Assembly (NCBI RefSeq): GCF_946479755.1
Contig: NZ_CAMLHC010000021.1
Coordinates: forward strand, 1 to 64,000
Direction of reading: 5' to 3'
From: an uncultured Chitinophaga sp.
Lineage (GTDB): Bacteria; Bacteroidota; Bacteroidia; Chitinophagales; Chitinophagaceae
Length of the DNA stretch: 64,000 nucleotides
Each line of letters opens with the position of its first letter. The stretch's first letter is position 1. The position numbers and the translations under genes were made by a program. Under the pieces are notes generated by a model. That model was not told the origin of the DNA, did no database searches, and worked only from the letters and a program-made list of their open reading frames with translations. Of the stretch, positions 51,760-61,360 are shown one piece after another.

Positions 51760-54700
51760 ATGGCCTTATCGCATACAGGATTTTTTCTATTAAGAAGCCC
51801 GCTATACCCGGTGAACCGGTATCGAGACGTGCTGGAGGATAGCCTCCAGGAGCTGGCAGACAAGAACCCGCTGTTCCTGTATGCCCTGTGCATCGCCTCC
51901 GGCGATCTGCTCAAAGAGCTGGAAAGGTTCCTCAGTGATCCGGCGTCCTTCAACAAAAAGAAGACCGACAAACTGCGTAAGTCACTGTATAAATACTGGG
52001 TGCGCGCCTGCTCCCGCAGCACGCCCTATGGCCTGTTCGCCGGCTGCACCACCGGCACCATCGGGACAGACACGCAGCTGCGGATCAATGACATGAAAGA
52101 AGCCTATCAGTATGTGCGGCTCGACATGGACTACTACACCCGCATCTGCTATCATATCAGTCAGCAAGCCGATATCAGCACCGCCTTACGCTACTATCCC
52201 AACAACAGCATCTATAAAACAGGTGATAAATACCGCTACGCGGAATATACCATCAACAATAACCGGCGCAAATACCTGCTCACCGCCGTGGAAGACTCGG
52301 TGTTTATGAGCGCCATCATCCGCGAAGCGGCCGCCGGCCTCACGATCACACAGATCGTACAGGTGATCCATGAACAGGACCCCTCCATCACAGCGGAAGA
52401 AGCGACCGGCTTCGTCCGTGAACTGATCGATTCCCAACTGCTTATCGCAGACACCGAGCCCCGGATTACAGGAGAAGATAACCTGCAATCCCTCACAGAC
52501 CGCCTTTTATCCATCCCCGACGCCAGTACCTTCCGCGAAGCATTGCTTGCGCTGCAGGCGCTGTTCCGCCAGCAGGACTTCGAAAGGTCCCGCCTGGCCG
52601 CTATCCATCAACAGTGCGAAAGCGCTTTCCCCATCAGCATCCCTAAAGACTTGTTGCAGATAGACCTGTTTAAAACCGCACAACAATGCCAGTTGAGCGA
52701 AACGCTGGTCAACGATATCCTGTCTCAGATCCACCGGCTGATGGCCCTCTGCCACGGCTATACGAAAGGACAGACGGAACTGTCCTCTTTCATTACCCGT
52801 TTCATGGAACGCTATGAATCGCAGGAAGTACCGCTCAACCTGGTGCTCGACGGGGAAACAGGCATCGGCTACGGCGCCGCCATCGAAAACACCGTACACG
52901 CGCCCTTCGTGGAAGACGTGGCCGGAGCCCCCGGCACGGAAAACCACACCGTATCCTGGTCGCCACTGCAACAACTCAGTCTCGATAAATACGAACAGTT
53001 CCTGCAACAGGGCCTCTCTGAGGTAACCATCACCGATGAGGACCTGCAGAAGCTCGGCGATCCTGAAACCGTGCCCATGGCACGCAGCTGCTACCTCTTC
53101 GGCAGCTTGCAGGCCGCTTCCGCAGCTGCGGCCGACAAAGGCGAATACCAGTTCGCCCTCAACTCCATGGGCGGCCCCTCCGCTGCCAATCTGCTGGGCC
53201 GCTTCTGTAACGGCGACGAGCAGCTGTCGGAAAAAGTAAAAAGCATCCTCGATGAGGAAGCCGCCGCCTTCCCCGACCTCCTCCTCGCAGAAGTAGTGCA
53301 CTTCCCCGAAGCCCGTGCGGCCAACGTATTGATACGGCCCACGCTGCGCCCCTACGAAATACCCTATATCGGCGTAGCAGGCACCCCGGAAGAATACCGC
53401 ATACCGGTGAATGATCTCATGGTGTCTGTCAGGCAAAATGAAGTCATTCTCAGAAGTAAAAGGCTCAACAAACGCGTGATACCACGCCTGAGCTCCGCCC
53501 ACAACTACGGCTACAACAGCCTGCCCATCTATAAGTTCCTCTGCGATCTGCAACATCAGTCCGTGATGTCGTACATGAGCTGGGACTGGGGCGTGTTCGG
53601 CAACCGCAAACGCCTGCCCCGGGTAGTGTATAAAAATATCATCCTCAGCAAAGCCACCTGGACGCTCACCGCCAAAGAAACAGAACACCTCGGCGACGAT
53701 GCGGAAGCCAACCAGCGCTTCATGGACCAGTACCGCGAACAGCAGAAAATGCCGGAAAAAGTACTGCTCGCCGAGTCAGACAACGAACTGCTGCTGGACC
53801 TGACAGCCCCCGCTGCGGTGGGACTGCTGCTCGACCACGTGAAGAAAATGTCGTCGGTAAAACTGAAAGAATGCCTGCTGGCAGAAGAAAGCGGTATCGT
53901 GCGCGATACCGACGACCAGGCCTATGCACATGAACTGCTGCTGCCGCTGCGTTCTGTGCCCGTAGCAGAAAAAGCGGCCGCAGAAAAAACTGCTGCGGAA
54001 AAGCCGCGGCCCGCTGCCATAGCGGCACCAGCCACCATACCGGTGCGCAGCTTCGCTCCCGGCAGCGAATGGCTATATGTAAAAGTCTATTGCGGTTTCC
54101 GCGTGGCGGAAGAACTACTGGCCACCTGGTTTGCGGAACAACTACCGCAATGGCAGGAAGAAGGCCTGTTCGATGAGTTCTTTTTCCTCCGCTACGGCGA
54201 TCCGCTGCCACATATCCGTCTCCGCTTCCGCAACCACCGCCAGCGGAGCAACAACGATGAGGTGCTGCACCGTATCCAGACCGGGCTGCAGCCGCTGGTA
54301 GACAACGGACAGGTATCCAAAATACAATGCGATACCTACATCCGCGAGCTGGAACGTTACGGCGCCGCTACCATGCATCTCAGCGAACAGCTGTTCAGCG
54401 CCGACAGTATGGCGGTACTGGGCATCGTCAGCATGCTGGAAGGGGCAGAAGGAGAAGACTACCGCTGGCGCCTGGCCCTGCGCGGCACCGATATGCTGCT
54501 GGAAGATTTCGGCCTCACGCCCACAGAACGCAAACAGCTGCTGGCAGGCCTGCGGGAAGGGTTTACCACCGAGTTCGGCGGCGCGAAAGCACAACACAAA
54601 CCGCTCAACGATAAATACCGTAAACACCAGCAGGAAATCGCCTCCTTTCTGCGCGCCGAAAATGACGAGACCAACGACATCGCCGAAGCAGTGGAATTCC

Positions 54701-54915
54701 TCCGGCAACGGTCGGAGATAACCGCCCCGGTGGCACAGCAGATACGGCAACACTACCAGAACGACTACCGCTATTTCGATATCCTGGCCAGCCATATCCA
54801 TATGTTCCTCAACAGGATATTCGTTGCCAAACAACGCAAACACGAAATGGTGATCTATCATTTCCTGGAGAAATACTATTTATCACAACTGGCGATGGAA
54901 GCAACACTGAAATAA
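51760..54915 (+). CDS. lanB: Lantibiotic dehydratase LanB, full length
   Basis: The 1051-residue product has both LanB halves. The glutamylation domain (about 1-735) shows SRSTPYGLFAGCTTGTIG and RLNKRVIPRLSSAHNYGYNSLPIYKFLCDLQ. The glutamate elimination domain (about 764-1040) begins FAPGSEWLYVKVYCGFRVAEELLATWF and has FFFLRYGDPLPHIRLRFR. A linker rich in Ala, Glu, Lys and Pro (about 735-765) separates them. It uses glutamyl-tRNA to activate and then remove water from Ser/Thr of the precursor cores. A Shine-Dalgarno-like AAAAGGAA lies before its ATG. It ends directly against the transporter ATG. Confidence 0.95.
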   Translation: MALSHTGFFLLRSPLYPVNRYRDVLEDSLQELADKNPLFLYALCIASGDLLKELERFLSDPASFNKKKTDKLRKSLYKYWVRACSRSTPYGLFAGCTTGTIGTDTQLRINDMKEAYQYVRLDMDYYTRICYHISQQADISTALRYYPNNSIYKTGDKYRYAEYTINNNRRKYLLTAVEDSVFMSAIIREAAAGLTITQIVQVIHEQDPSITAEEATGFVRELIDSQLLIADTEPRITGEDNLQSLTDRLLSIPDASTFREALLALQALFRQQDFERSRLAAIHQQCESAFPISIPKDLLQIDLFKTAQQCQLSETLVNDILSQIHRLMALCHGYTKGQTELSSFITRFMERYESQEVPLNLVLDGETGIGYGAAIENTVHAPFVEDVAGAPGTENHTVSWSPLQQLSLDKYEQFLQQGLSEVTITDEDLQKLGDPETVPMARSCYLFGSLQAASAAAADKGEYQFALNSMGGPSAANLLGRFCNGDEQLSEKVKSILDEEAAAFPDLLLAEVVHFPEARAANVLIRPTLRPYEIPYIGVAGTPEEYRIPVNDLMVSVRQNEVILRSKRLNKRVIPRLSSAHNYGYNSLPIYKFLCDLQHQSVMSYMSWDWGVFGNRKRLPRVVYKNIILSKATWTLTAKETEHLGDDAEANQRFMDQYREQQKMPEKVLLAESDNELLLDLTAPAAVGLLLDHVKKMSSVKLKECLLAEESGIVRDTDDQAYAHELLLPLRSVPVAEKAAAEKTAAEKPRPAAIAAPATIPVRSFAPGSEWLYVKVYCGFRVAEELLATWFAEQLPQWQEEGLFDEFFFLRYGDPLPHIRLRFRNHRQRSNNDEVLHRIQTGLQPLVDNGQVSKIQCDTYIRELERYGAATMHLSEQLFSADSMAVLGIVSMLEGAEGEDYRWRLALRGTDMLLEDFGLTPTERKQLLAGLREGFTTEFGGAKAQHKPLNDKYRKHQQEIASFLRAENDETNDIAEAVEFLRQRSEITAPVAQQIRQHYQNDYRYFDILASHIHMFLNRIFVAKQRKHEMVIYHFLEKYYLSQLAMEATLK

Positions 54916-57114
54916 ATGGCTTTTACTACCTACAGACAACTGGACGCGATGGACTGCGGGCCTACCTGCCTGCGGATGGTGGCCAAACACTACGGCCGCG
55001 AATATCCGCTCGACTACCTGCGCGAACTGGCCAATATCACCCGCGAAGGCGTGAGCCTCCTCGGGATCAGTGAAGCAGCAGAGAAAATAGGCTTCCGCAC
55101 CAACGCTGTGAAGATCACTTTTGAACAGCTGGACGAAAACGTGGAGCTGCCCTGTATTCTGCACTGGAACCAGCAACACTTCGTGGTGCTGCCACCGCAG
55201 AACTACAACCGGCATAACCCCAAAGACAAAATACTGGTGGCCGATCCGGGCCATGGCCTCGTTAAAGTGGACAAGGAAACATTCCTCCACTGCTGGCAGG
55301 GAAATCAAAACCATGGTGTAGTACTGATGCTGGAACCGGGAGAACAGTTCCTCCGGCAGGAAGGACCACAACGCGCCGCTACCGGCTTCCGCTTTCTCTT
55401 CAGCTACCTGCGCCCGTACCGCAAGTACGTGGTACAGCTCTTTCTGGGCCTCATACTGGCCAGCCTACTGTCGCTCATCATGCCGTTCCTGACACAGAGC
55501 CTGGTAGACTATGGCATCAACCGCCATAACGTTCACTTCGTATACCTGATACTGATATCCCAGCTGGTGCTCTTCGCCGGCTCCACGGCCATCGAGATGA
55601 TCAGAAGCTGGATACTGCTGCATATGAACAGCCGTATCAACATCAACATCATTTCCGATTTCCTCATTAAACTGATGAAACTGCCCATCCGCTTTTTCGA
55701 CAGTAAAATGATCGGTGATATCCATCAGCGCATCGGCGACCATACCCGTATCCAGAACTTCCTGACCGGCACCACCCTGTCTACCCTGTTCTCTTTTGTG
55801 AACCTGCTGGTGTTTACTGCCGTACTGGCGGTATACAGCATGAAAATATTACTGGTGTTCGTGCTCTTCAGCGCCGCTGCCGTCGGCTGGATCTTCTTTT
55901 TCCTCCGCCGCCGTAAAGCGCTGGATTACCGGCGTTTCCAGCGGATGAGCGACAACGAGAACGTCCTCTTTGAACTCATCACCGGTATGCAGGAGATCAA
56001 ACTGAATAACTGCGAAACAGCCCGGCGCTGGGAATGGGAACACGTACAGGCAGGCCTCTACCGCATCAACGTAAAAAGCCTCGCGCTGGGGCAATACCAG
56101 CAGATAGGCTCCGTCTTCTTCAATCAGCTGAAAAATATCCTGATCTCATTCATCAGCGCCCGTGAAGTCATGAACGGAAACCTTACCCTCGGCATGATGC
56201 TGTCTGTCAGCTACATCATCGGACAGATGAACAGCCCGCTGGACCAGCTGCTGACCTTTATCCAGTCAGCCCAGGACGCCAAAATGAGCCTCGACAGGTT
56301 AGGAGAAATACACAACCGGCAGGAGGAAGAAAAACGGGAGCTGATAGCGCCCCCCTCATCCCGCTCGGACGGCAGCGGCGATATTGTGCTCGAAAACGTA
56401 TCTTTCCAATATGGCGGCGCTAAGTCGCCTTTTGTGCTGAAAGACATCGACATGGTAGTGCCCGAAGGAAAAGTGACCGCCATCGTAGGCACCAGCGGCA
56501 GCGGTAAGACCACCCTCATGAAACTGCTGCTGCAGTTTTACGAACCTACCAGCGGACAGATAAGAATAGGGGAGCAGGACCTGCAACAGCTGTCGCCCAA
56601 ATGGTGGCGCCGCCAGTGCGGTAACGTGATGCAGGACGGGTTCATCTTCTCCGGCAGTATCGCCAAGAACATCGCTATCAGCGACGAAACCATCAACAAC
56701 GACAAACTGGTGCACGCCGCTGAAATGGCCAATATCCGCGACTTTATCGAAGACCTGCCGCTGGGCTATCAGACCAAGATCGGCAACGCCGGCAGCGGTA
56801 TCAGCGCCGGCCAGAAACAACGGATACAGATCGCCCGCGCCATCTACAAAAATCCGCATTACCTTTTCTTCGATGAAGCTACCAGCGCGTTGGACGCTAA
56901 CAACGAACGGGTGATCATGGACAACCTGGAGCAGTTCTTCCGCGGGAAGACTGTCGTGGTGATCGCCCACCGCCTCAGCACCGTCAAACACGCGGACCAG
57001 ATCATCGTGCTGGACAGGGGCCGCATCGTGGAAACCGGTAATCACGCCACACTCACCGCCCGGAAGGGGAACTATTTTGAACTGGTAAAAAATCAACTGG
57101 AACTGGGAGGATAA
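54916..57114 (+). CDS. lanT: Peptidase-domain ABC transporter (LanT-like)
   Basis: The 732-residue product has three parts. An N-terminal C39 peptidase domain (1-140) has Gln8, Cys14 (AMDCGPTCL), His88 (NQQHFVVL) and Asp110 (VADPGHG). A six-helix ABC membrane domain lies at about 165-450. The NBD has Walker A GTSGSGKT (525-532), signature SGISAGQKQRI, Walker B YLFFDEATSALD and switch HRLSTV. It cuts precursors after GG and exports the cores. The ISAGQ signature replaces LSGGQ, as in several Bacteroidota exporters. It abuts lanB with no gap. Confidence 0.95.
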   Translation: MAFTTYRQLDAMDCGPTCLRMVAKHYGREYPLDYLRELANITREGVSLLGISEAAEKIGFRTNAVKITFEQLDENVELPCILHWNQQHFVVLPPQNYNRHNPKDKILVADPGHGLVKVDKETFLHCWQGNQNHGVVLMLEPGEQFLRQEGPQRAATGFRFLFSYLRPYRKYVVQLFLGLILASLLSLIMPFLTQSLVDYGINRHNVHFVYLILISQLVLFAGSTAIEMIRSWILLHMNSRININIISDFLIKLMKLPIRFFDSKMIGDIHQRIGDHTRIQNFLTGTTLSTLFSFVNLLVFTAVLAVYSMKILLVFVLFSAAAVGWIFFFLRRRKALDYRRFQRMSDNENVLFELITGMQEIKLNNCETARRWEWEHVQAGLYRINVKSLALGQYQQIGSVFFNQLKNILISFISAREVMNGNLTLGMMLSVSYIIGQMNSPLDQLLTFIQSAQDAKMSLDRLGEIHNRQEEEKRELIAPPSSRSDGSGDIVLENVSFQYGGAKSPFVLKDIDMVVPEGKVTAIVGTSGSGKTTLMKLLLQFYEPTSGQIRIGEQDLQQLSPKWWRRQCGNVMQDGFIFSGSIAKNIAISDETINNDKLVHAAEMANIRDFIEDLPLGYQTKIGNAGSGISAGQKQRIQIARAIYKNPHYLFFDEATSALDANNERVIMDNLEQFFRGKTVVVIAHRLSTVKHADQIIVLDRGRIVETGNHATLTARKGNYFELVKNQLELGG

Positions 57115-57118
57115 TGTC

Positions 57119-57667
57119 ATGCCGGAGAAAAAAACGATACAACACCTCAACGGCCATACGCTGCATCCCTCTCTCACCGAGGTGAGAAGCGAAGAAGTGC
57201 AGGAAATCATGGGGAAGATGCCCCCCTGGATGGTCCGCAGCGGTATCACGATGATCGGCATCGCGATGGTGCTGGCCCTCGTCGGCGCCTGGTTCTTCCG
57301 TTACCCCGACGTGCTGCCCATGCCGGTCAGGGTAACGCCGCAGGAACGGTCCTTTATCGTGCAGGGGCATATCCCCGCCGCTGATGCCTGGCGTGTGAAG
57401 GCCGGCCAGCAGGTCATGCTGAGCCTCACGGCCTACCCGTCAGACACCTACGGCCTGCTACCCGGTACCGTTACCACCGGTGCGGTGGCGGAAACAGACA
57501 GTAGCTTCCGGGTAGAAGTGAAACTCACACAAGGCATGTTGTCTACCAGCGGAAAACAAATACCGGTGCAACCGGTACTGACAGGCACCGCTGAAATTAT
57601 GACAGACGATAAAAGCCTGCTGCAACGGATACTGGGCAAAGCCCTGGCGCCCCTGATGACAGAGTGA
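57119..57667 (+). CDS. Short HlyD-family membrane adaptor
   Basis: The 182-residue product starts 4 bases after the transporter, with GGGAGG ahead of its ATG as a ribosome site. The N-terminus has SEEVQEIMGKMPPWMVRSGITMIGIAMVLALVGAWFFRYPDVL, with one transmembrane helix, as in HlyD proteins of Bacteroidota. After a short VTPQERSFIVQGHIPAAD strand it passes straight to a beta-barrel-like part (KAGQQVMLSLTAYPSDTYGLLPGTVT) and ends SLLQRILGKALAPLM. The lipoyl and coiled-coil hairpin region of about 200-250 residues in the usual adaptor is absent. It may connect LanT to an outer membrane partner by other means. Confidence 0.8.
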   Translation: MPEKKTIQHLNGHTLHPSLTEVRSEEVQEIMGKMPPWMVRSGITMIGIAMVLALVGAWFFRYPDVLPMPVRVTPQERSFIVQGHIPAADAWRVKAGQQVMLSLTAYPSDTYGLLPGTVTTGAVAETDSSFRVEVKLTQGMLSTSGKQIPVQPVLTGTAEIMTDDKSLLQRILGKALAPLMTE

Positions 57668-57694
57668 TCCGCCATCAGGGCGCGTTTGCCCGCT

Positions 57695-57787
57695 TTTGTA
57701 GATAGTTTGTAGATACTTTTTTTAACAGCTTGTAGATGTCATGTAACCCCCGAAATTGCGCAAAACCCGTAAAGTTTGTCATCTTTG
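57695..57787 (+). promoter_or_regulatory. TTGTAGATA direct repeats and weak promoter ahead of the WG genes
   Basis: TTTGTAGATA occurs at 57695-57704 and 57706-57715 (11-base period), with TTGTAGAT again at 57730-57737. A further copy, TTGTAGATA, overlaps the start of the next WG gene at 59031-59039. A CATCTTTG at 57780-57787 partly matches the Bacteroidota -7 element TAnnTTTG. They lie between the adaptor stop and the first WG gene. Confidence 0.45.
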
Positions 57788-57813
57788 TGGCTGCTTAACC
57801 AGACCATGATCGG

Positions 57814-59016
57814 ATGAAAAACAAAATTGTACTGTTAGTATGTTGCCTGTTTACAAAGATTGTTATTGCCCAGCAAACCATCGTAGCTTTTATTCCTGAC
57901 GAAAATATCCGGGCTATCGGCCTGTTTACGGAAGGCCTGGCCTGGGCCAGGGTAGCCGGTGGTAACCTTGGTTATATAGATACGACCGGTAAGATGGTCA
58001 TCACGCCGCAGTTCCGGGAAGCCGGGATCTTTCGCGAAGGGCTGGCCCTCGTGGGACAATCATTCGACGGCCATATCCGCTACGGGTATGTCAACCGCCA
58101 GGGCCGCCTCGTGATCCCCTGCCAGTATGAAGAAGCCCATGACTTCTCCTGCGGACGGGCCGCCGTCAACAAAAAAGGCGCCTGGTCGTACATCGACCGG
58201 CAAGGGAAAACAGCCCTCGGTACTGCTTTTGTCCGTATAGACACCACCTTCGATAAGGTCCGTAAAGACATTTACCATCAAATAAAAGCCAACCCACTTT
58301 CTTTTCATAACGGCCGCCTGCTGGTGCGCAAAGGGAAATTGTATGGTTTTGTGGATACTTCCGGCCATTGGGTGGTCCCGCCGGCTTATGCCTGGGCCAG
58401 GGAGTTTTCCGACGGCGTAGCCGTAGTGGCCGGAAAAGAGATCACCAGCGACAGTATGCCTGGTAACGGGGAACTGGCGCAGCTATACAACCGCCTGCCC
58501 GTCGGTGACCCGGAACACATGACCAACGTCATCGATACTGCCGGTAAACTGCTCTTCACCACCGATGTGAAAGGACTGAAAGAATTTACCGGCGGCGCAT
58601 CCTTTTTTCTCAAAGATGATCAGTGGGGACTGATGGACAAGACGGGGAAAATCCTGATCGCACCCACATTTGACGACCTGCCTTATGCCATCTCCTCCGG
58701 CGTCTTTTTTAAACAGGTGAACGGAAGGGCAGAGGGTAACAAAGACGGCTATCTGCAGATTTATAATACGGCCGGCCAGCCCACCGGTAAAATGCCCCTG
58801 TGCGATGCTGCAGGCAATTGTATGTACGACTCCCACGGGGCTTACTTCAACAACCTGCTGGCCGTACAGATGGAAGACCGCTGGGGCTTTGTGGACACCA
58901 CCGGGAAAATGGCAATCGCCCCAGTATATAAAGAGATATCGGACTTCGCAGGGACCCACGCAGCGGTGAAAACGGCCGACGGAAAACTGCAGGTACTGCG
59001 TAACCCCACACTATAA
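57814..59016 (+). CDS. Secreted WG-repeat protein 1
   Basis: The 400-residue product has a signal peptide (MKNKIVLLVCCLFTKIVIAQ) and a chain of WG-type units across its length: GNLGYIDTTGKMVITPQF, IRYGYVNRQGRLVIPCQYEE, AWSYIDRQGK, KLYGFVDTSGHWVVPPAY, QWGLMDKTGKILIAPTFDDL, RWGFVDTTGKMAIAPVYKEI. WG repeats form beta structures of unknown binding role. It starts 147 bases after the adaptor, likely from its own promoter, and is the first of three tandem WG genes. Its link to the lanthipeptide genes is positional only. Confidence 0.9.
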   Translation: MKNKIVLLVCCLFTKIVIAQQTIVAFIPDENIRAIGLFTEGLAWARVAGGNLGYIDTTGKMVITPQFREAGIFREGLALVGQSFDGHIRYGYVNRQGRLVIPCQYEEAHDFSCGRAAVNKKGAWSYIDRQGKTALGTAFVRIDTTFDKVRKDIYHQIKANPLSFHNGRLLVRKGKLYGFVDTSGHWVVPPAYAWAREFSDGVAVVAGKEITSDSMPGNGELAQLYNRLPVGDPEHMTNVIDTAGKLLFTTDVKGLKEFTGGASFFLKDDQWGLMDKTGKILIAPTFDDLPYAISSGVFFKQVNGRAEGNKDGYLQIYNTAGQPTGKMPLCDAAGNCMYDSHGAYFNNLLAVQMEDRWGFVDTTGKMAIAPVYKEISDFAGTHAAVKTADGKLQVLRNPTL

Positions 59017-59038
59017 AAGATCAGAACCCATTGTAGAT

Positions 59039-61360
59039 ATGAAGCACAGAACATTTGTCGTTCGCCTCGCCGGTAGCCTGATGCTGCTCACCGGGACCAC
59101 CCTGGCCCAAACACCGGAGACAGCTGGTTACCTCGACCGCTTCGAGGACGAATTTGCAAAAATCCAGGTCAACGGCCAGCAACAGCTCCTGCACCGCAGC
59201 GGTAAAGTAATGATCGACAAAATAAAGGAGATCGGCTACTACCGGACCGTAGCGGCGGTAAAACAGGGCGCCTATGGCGCGGTGAACAGACAGGGAGACA
59301 TCATCGCCCCGTTCCGCTATGACGCGGTGCGTATCCTGGGAGAACTTAACCAGGAAAACCCCAAAGAAAATTACTGTCTCATCACGGTAAAACTACAGGG
59401 GAAGACAGGCGCCGTAGACACCCTGGGCAATGTGCTCTGTGAGCCGGAATACAGCGAAATCGAAAGGCTTACCCCTAAAACTTTCAGCATCAAAAAAAAC
59501 GGGCTGTATGGCTGGTGTGATATGAAAACCGGCAAAGTCCTGCAGGAACCGAAATATACGGAAGTATCCCGCTCCTATGTGATCGATGGCCTGATTGACG
59601 TACAGTCACAAGGCAAAAGAGGTCTCGTGCTGGAAGACGGTACTATCGTGGTGCCGCCAAAATACGAACGTTTTATGGGCTGGAACAGTCCGCAACTGTT
59701 CAGCTACTATGTGCCCGGCGGAAAATGCGGCCTGATGGACCGTCAGGGGAAAGTGCTGGCGCCCGCCATCTACGATGATATCAACGCCGGCCCTTCCGAT
59801 GCACTGGTGGCAGTGAGGGTACAGGACAAAACCGGTCTGCTGGAAGTGGCCACCGGCAAACTGAAAACGCCCCTGCAATATACGAGAGTGGACCGCCTTG
59901 GCCCGCTGTTCCTGGTCTGGAAAGACAACCTTTGCGGACTGACGGATAGTACAGGTAAAGAAGTGATCCCGGCCATTAATACAGACATGCAGCTGTTTGA
60001 TAGTAAAGGCCACAGCGTTTTGGGCGCCATCGTCTCACTGGGGCCTTCATCGGTAGGGTATACGCCGCCTTATTATGTGGTGGTGAAGAAAGGGAAGACC
60101 GCCGCCTTTTACGATGCCGCCGGTAAACAACTGCTGCCTTTTGAATACGACGATATCCGGGTAACGACGCTGAAGGATAAAGCGTATGTGTCGCTGCTGA
60201 AAGGCGTCCAGTGCGGCCTGGCGGATATGTCCGGTAAAATCATAGTGCCGGTGCAGTTCTCGGGGATTGACAATAATTATGGTATCAGTAACTATAACGA
60301 CGATGCGGCCGGTACGGAGAAAAATAATTTCATCGCCGTGCTGAAAGTAATAAAGGAAGGGGTGATTGGCGTAGGCTTGTTCAATATCAATACCGGTCAA
60401 CTGGTGATTCCTGCCATCTATTCCGGCCTCCGCTGGCAGAACGCCCATATGATCCGGCTGGAACAGGGCGATAGTTCCGGCCTCGCAGACAAAACGGGTA
60501 AAATCATCCGTCCCCTGAAGCAATACGGCGCGTTCGATGCTGTCAGCCCAAATCTCATCGTGGAAAAACGTTATTACGATGACGGCAGCACTACGCTGCT
60601 CACAAACAAAGAGGGGCAGGTATTGTATGATGGCAAACATTGGGAGTTCGCTGCTACTACCTTCAACCGGCTATTGGTGCCGGACACCTGTAAAACATGG
60701 CCCCTGCAGTTTAATAACGGTCTGCTGAAGGTGAGGGGCTACGCCTATGAAAACCAGTTTGTGGACACTACCGGTAAGCTCGTGACATTCGATCAGTACA
60801 AGTATGTAGGTGATTTCACTAACGGCATGGCCGTGGCTTATACGCAGGATGACCACGTGGGCATCATCAGCATCGATAAAAAAGTAGTATATCCGTTGGT
60901 GTTAGACGATTTGAAGCCTGCGGACAATGAACTGCTGAAAATGAAACAAGGCACAAAAGTCGGGCTGCTGCGTAAAGACGGCGCTGTTTTTCTGCCCCTG
61001 GAGTATGATGATATTGACCGGGTGTATGACACCGCCCTTTACATTATCACCCGCCAGGGTAAAAAAGGCGTGTTGAATGCGGAAGGGAAGGAACTGATAC
61101 CCGCGGCTTATGATGACATCCGCTACAGCAGGGATAGCCGGATGTTCGAAGTAACAAAAGACAACAAGGAAGGATTACTGGGGGCAGATGGCAGCGTCCT
61201 GGTGCCGGCCATATACGATGACCTGGAGCAAAACCAGGGCTGGGGCAACAGTTCCCGTTTCCCGGTACTGGTGAAACAAGGAGAGTGGTACTTATACCTC
61301 GATGAACAGGGAAAACCGTTGCCTTATCGCGCTAAAAAGAAAAAAGGCTATAATGAATAA
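59039..61360 (+). CDS. Secreted WG-repeat protein 2
   Basis: The 773-residue product has a signal peptide (LMLLTGTTLAQ) and WG-type units throughout, such as AYGAVNRQGDIIAPFRYD, GLYGWCDMKTGKVLQEPKY, KCGLMDRQGKVLAPAIYDD, QCGLADMSGKIIVPVQF, KGVLNAEGKELIPAAYDDI and KEGLLGADGSVLVPAIYDD. No other domain is seen. It starts 22 bases after WG protein 1 and its last 8 bases overlap the start of WG protein 3, so the three form an operon. It is almost twice as long as protein 1. Confidence 0.92.
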   Translation: MKHRTFVVRLAGSLMLLTGTTLAQTPETAGYLDRFEDEFAKIQVNGQQQLLHRSGKVMIDKIKEIGYYRTVAAVKQGAYGAVNRQGDIIAPFRYDAVRILGELNQENPKENYCLITVKLQGKTGAVDTLGNVLCEPEYSEIERLTPKTFSIKKNGLYGWCDMKTGKVLQEPKYTEVSRSYVIDGLIDVQSQGKRGLVLEDGTIVVPPKYERFMGWNSPQLFSYYVPGGKCGLMDRQGKVLAPAIYDDINAGPSDALVAVRVQDKTGLLEVATGKLKTPLQYTRVDRLGPLFLVWKDNLCGLTDSTGKEVIPAINTDMQLFDSKGHSVLGAIVSLGPSSVGYTPPYYVVVKKGKTAAFYDAAGKQLLPFEYDDIRVTTLKDKAYVSLLKGVQCGLADMSGKIIVPVQFSGIDNNYGISNYNDDAAGTEKNNFIAVLKVIKEGVIGVGLFNINTGQLVIPAIYSGLRWQNAHMIRLEQGDSSGLADKTGKIIRPLKQYGAFDAVSPNLIVEKRYYDDGSTTLLTNKEGQVLYDGKHWEFAATTFNRLLVPDTCKTWPLQFNNGLLKVRGYAYENQFVDTTGKLVTFDQYKYVGDFTNGMAVAYTQDDHVGIISIDKKVVYPLVLDDLKPADNELLKMKQGTKVGLLRKDGAVFLPLEYDDIDRVYDTALYIITRQGKKGVLNAEGKELIPAAYDDIRYSRDSRMFEVTKDNKEGLLGADGSVLVPAIYDDLEQNQGWGNSSRFPVLVKQGEWYLYLDEQGKPLPYRAKKKKGYNE

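Noticed and set aside
52507..53688. 393-codon open frame antisense to lanB
   Set aside because: Shadow of the LanB coding frame; no start context or domain.
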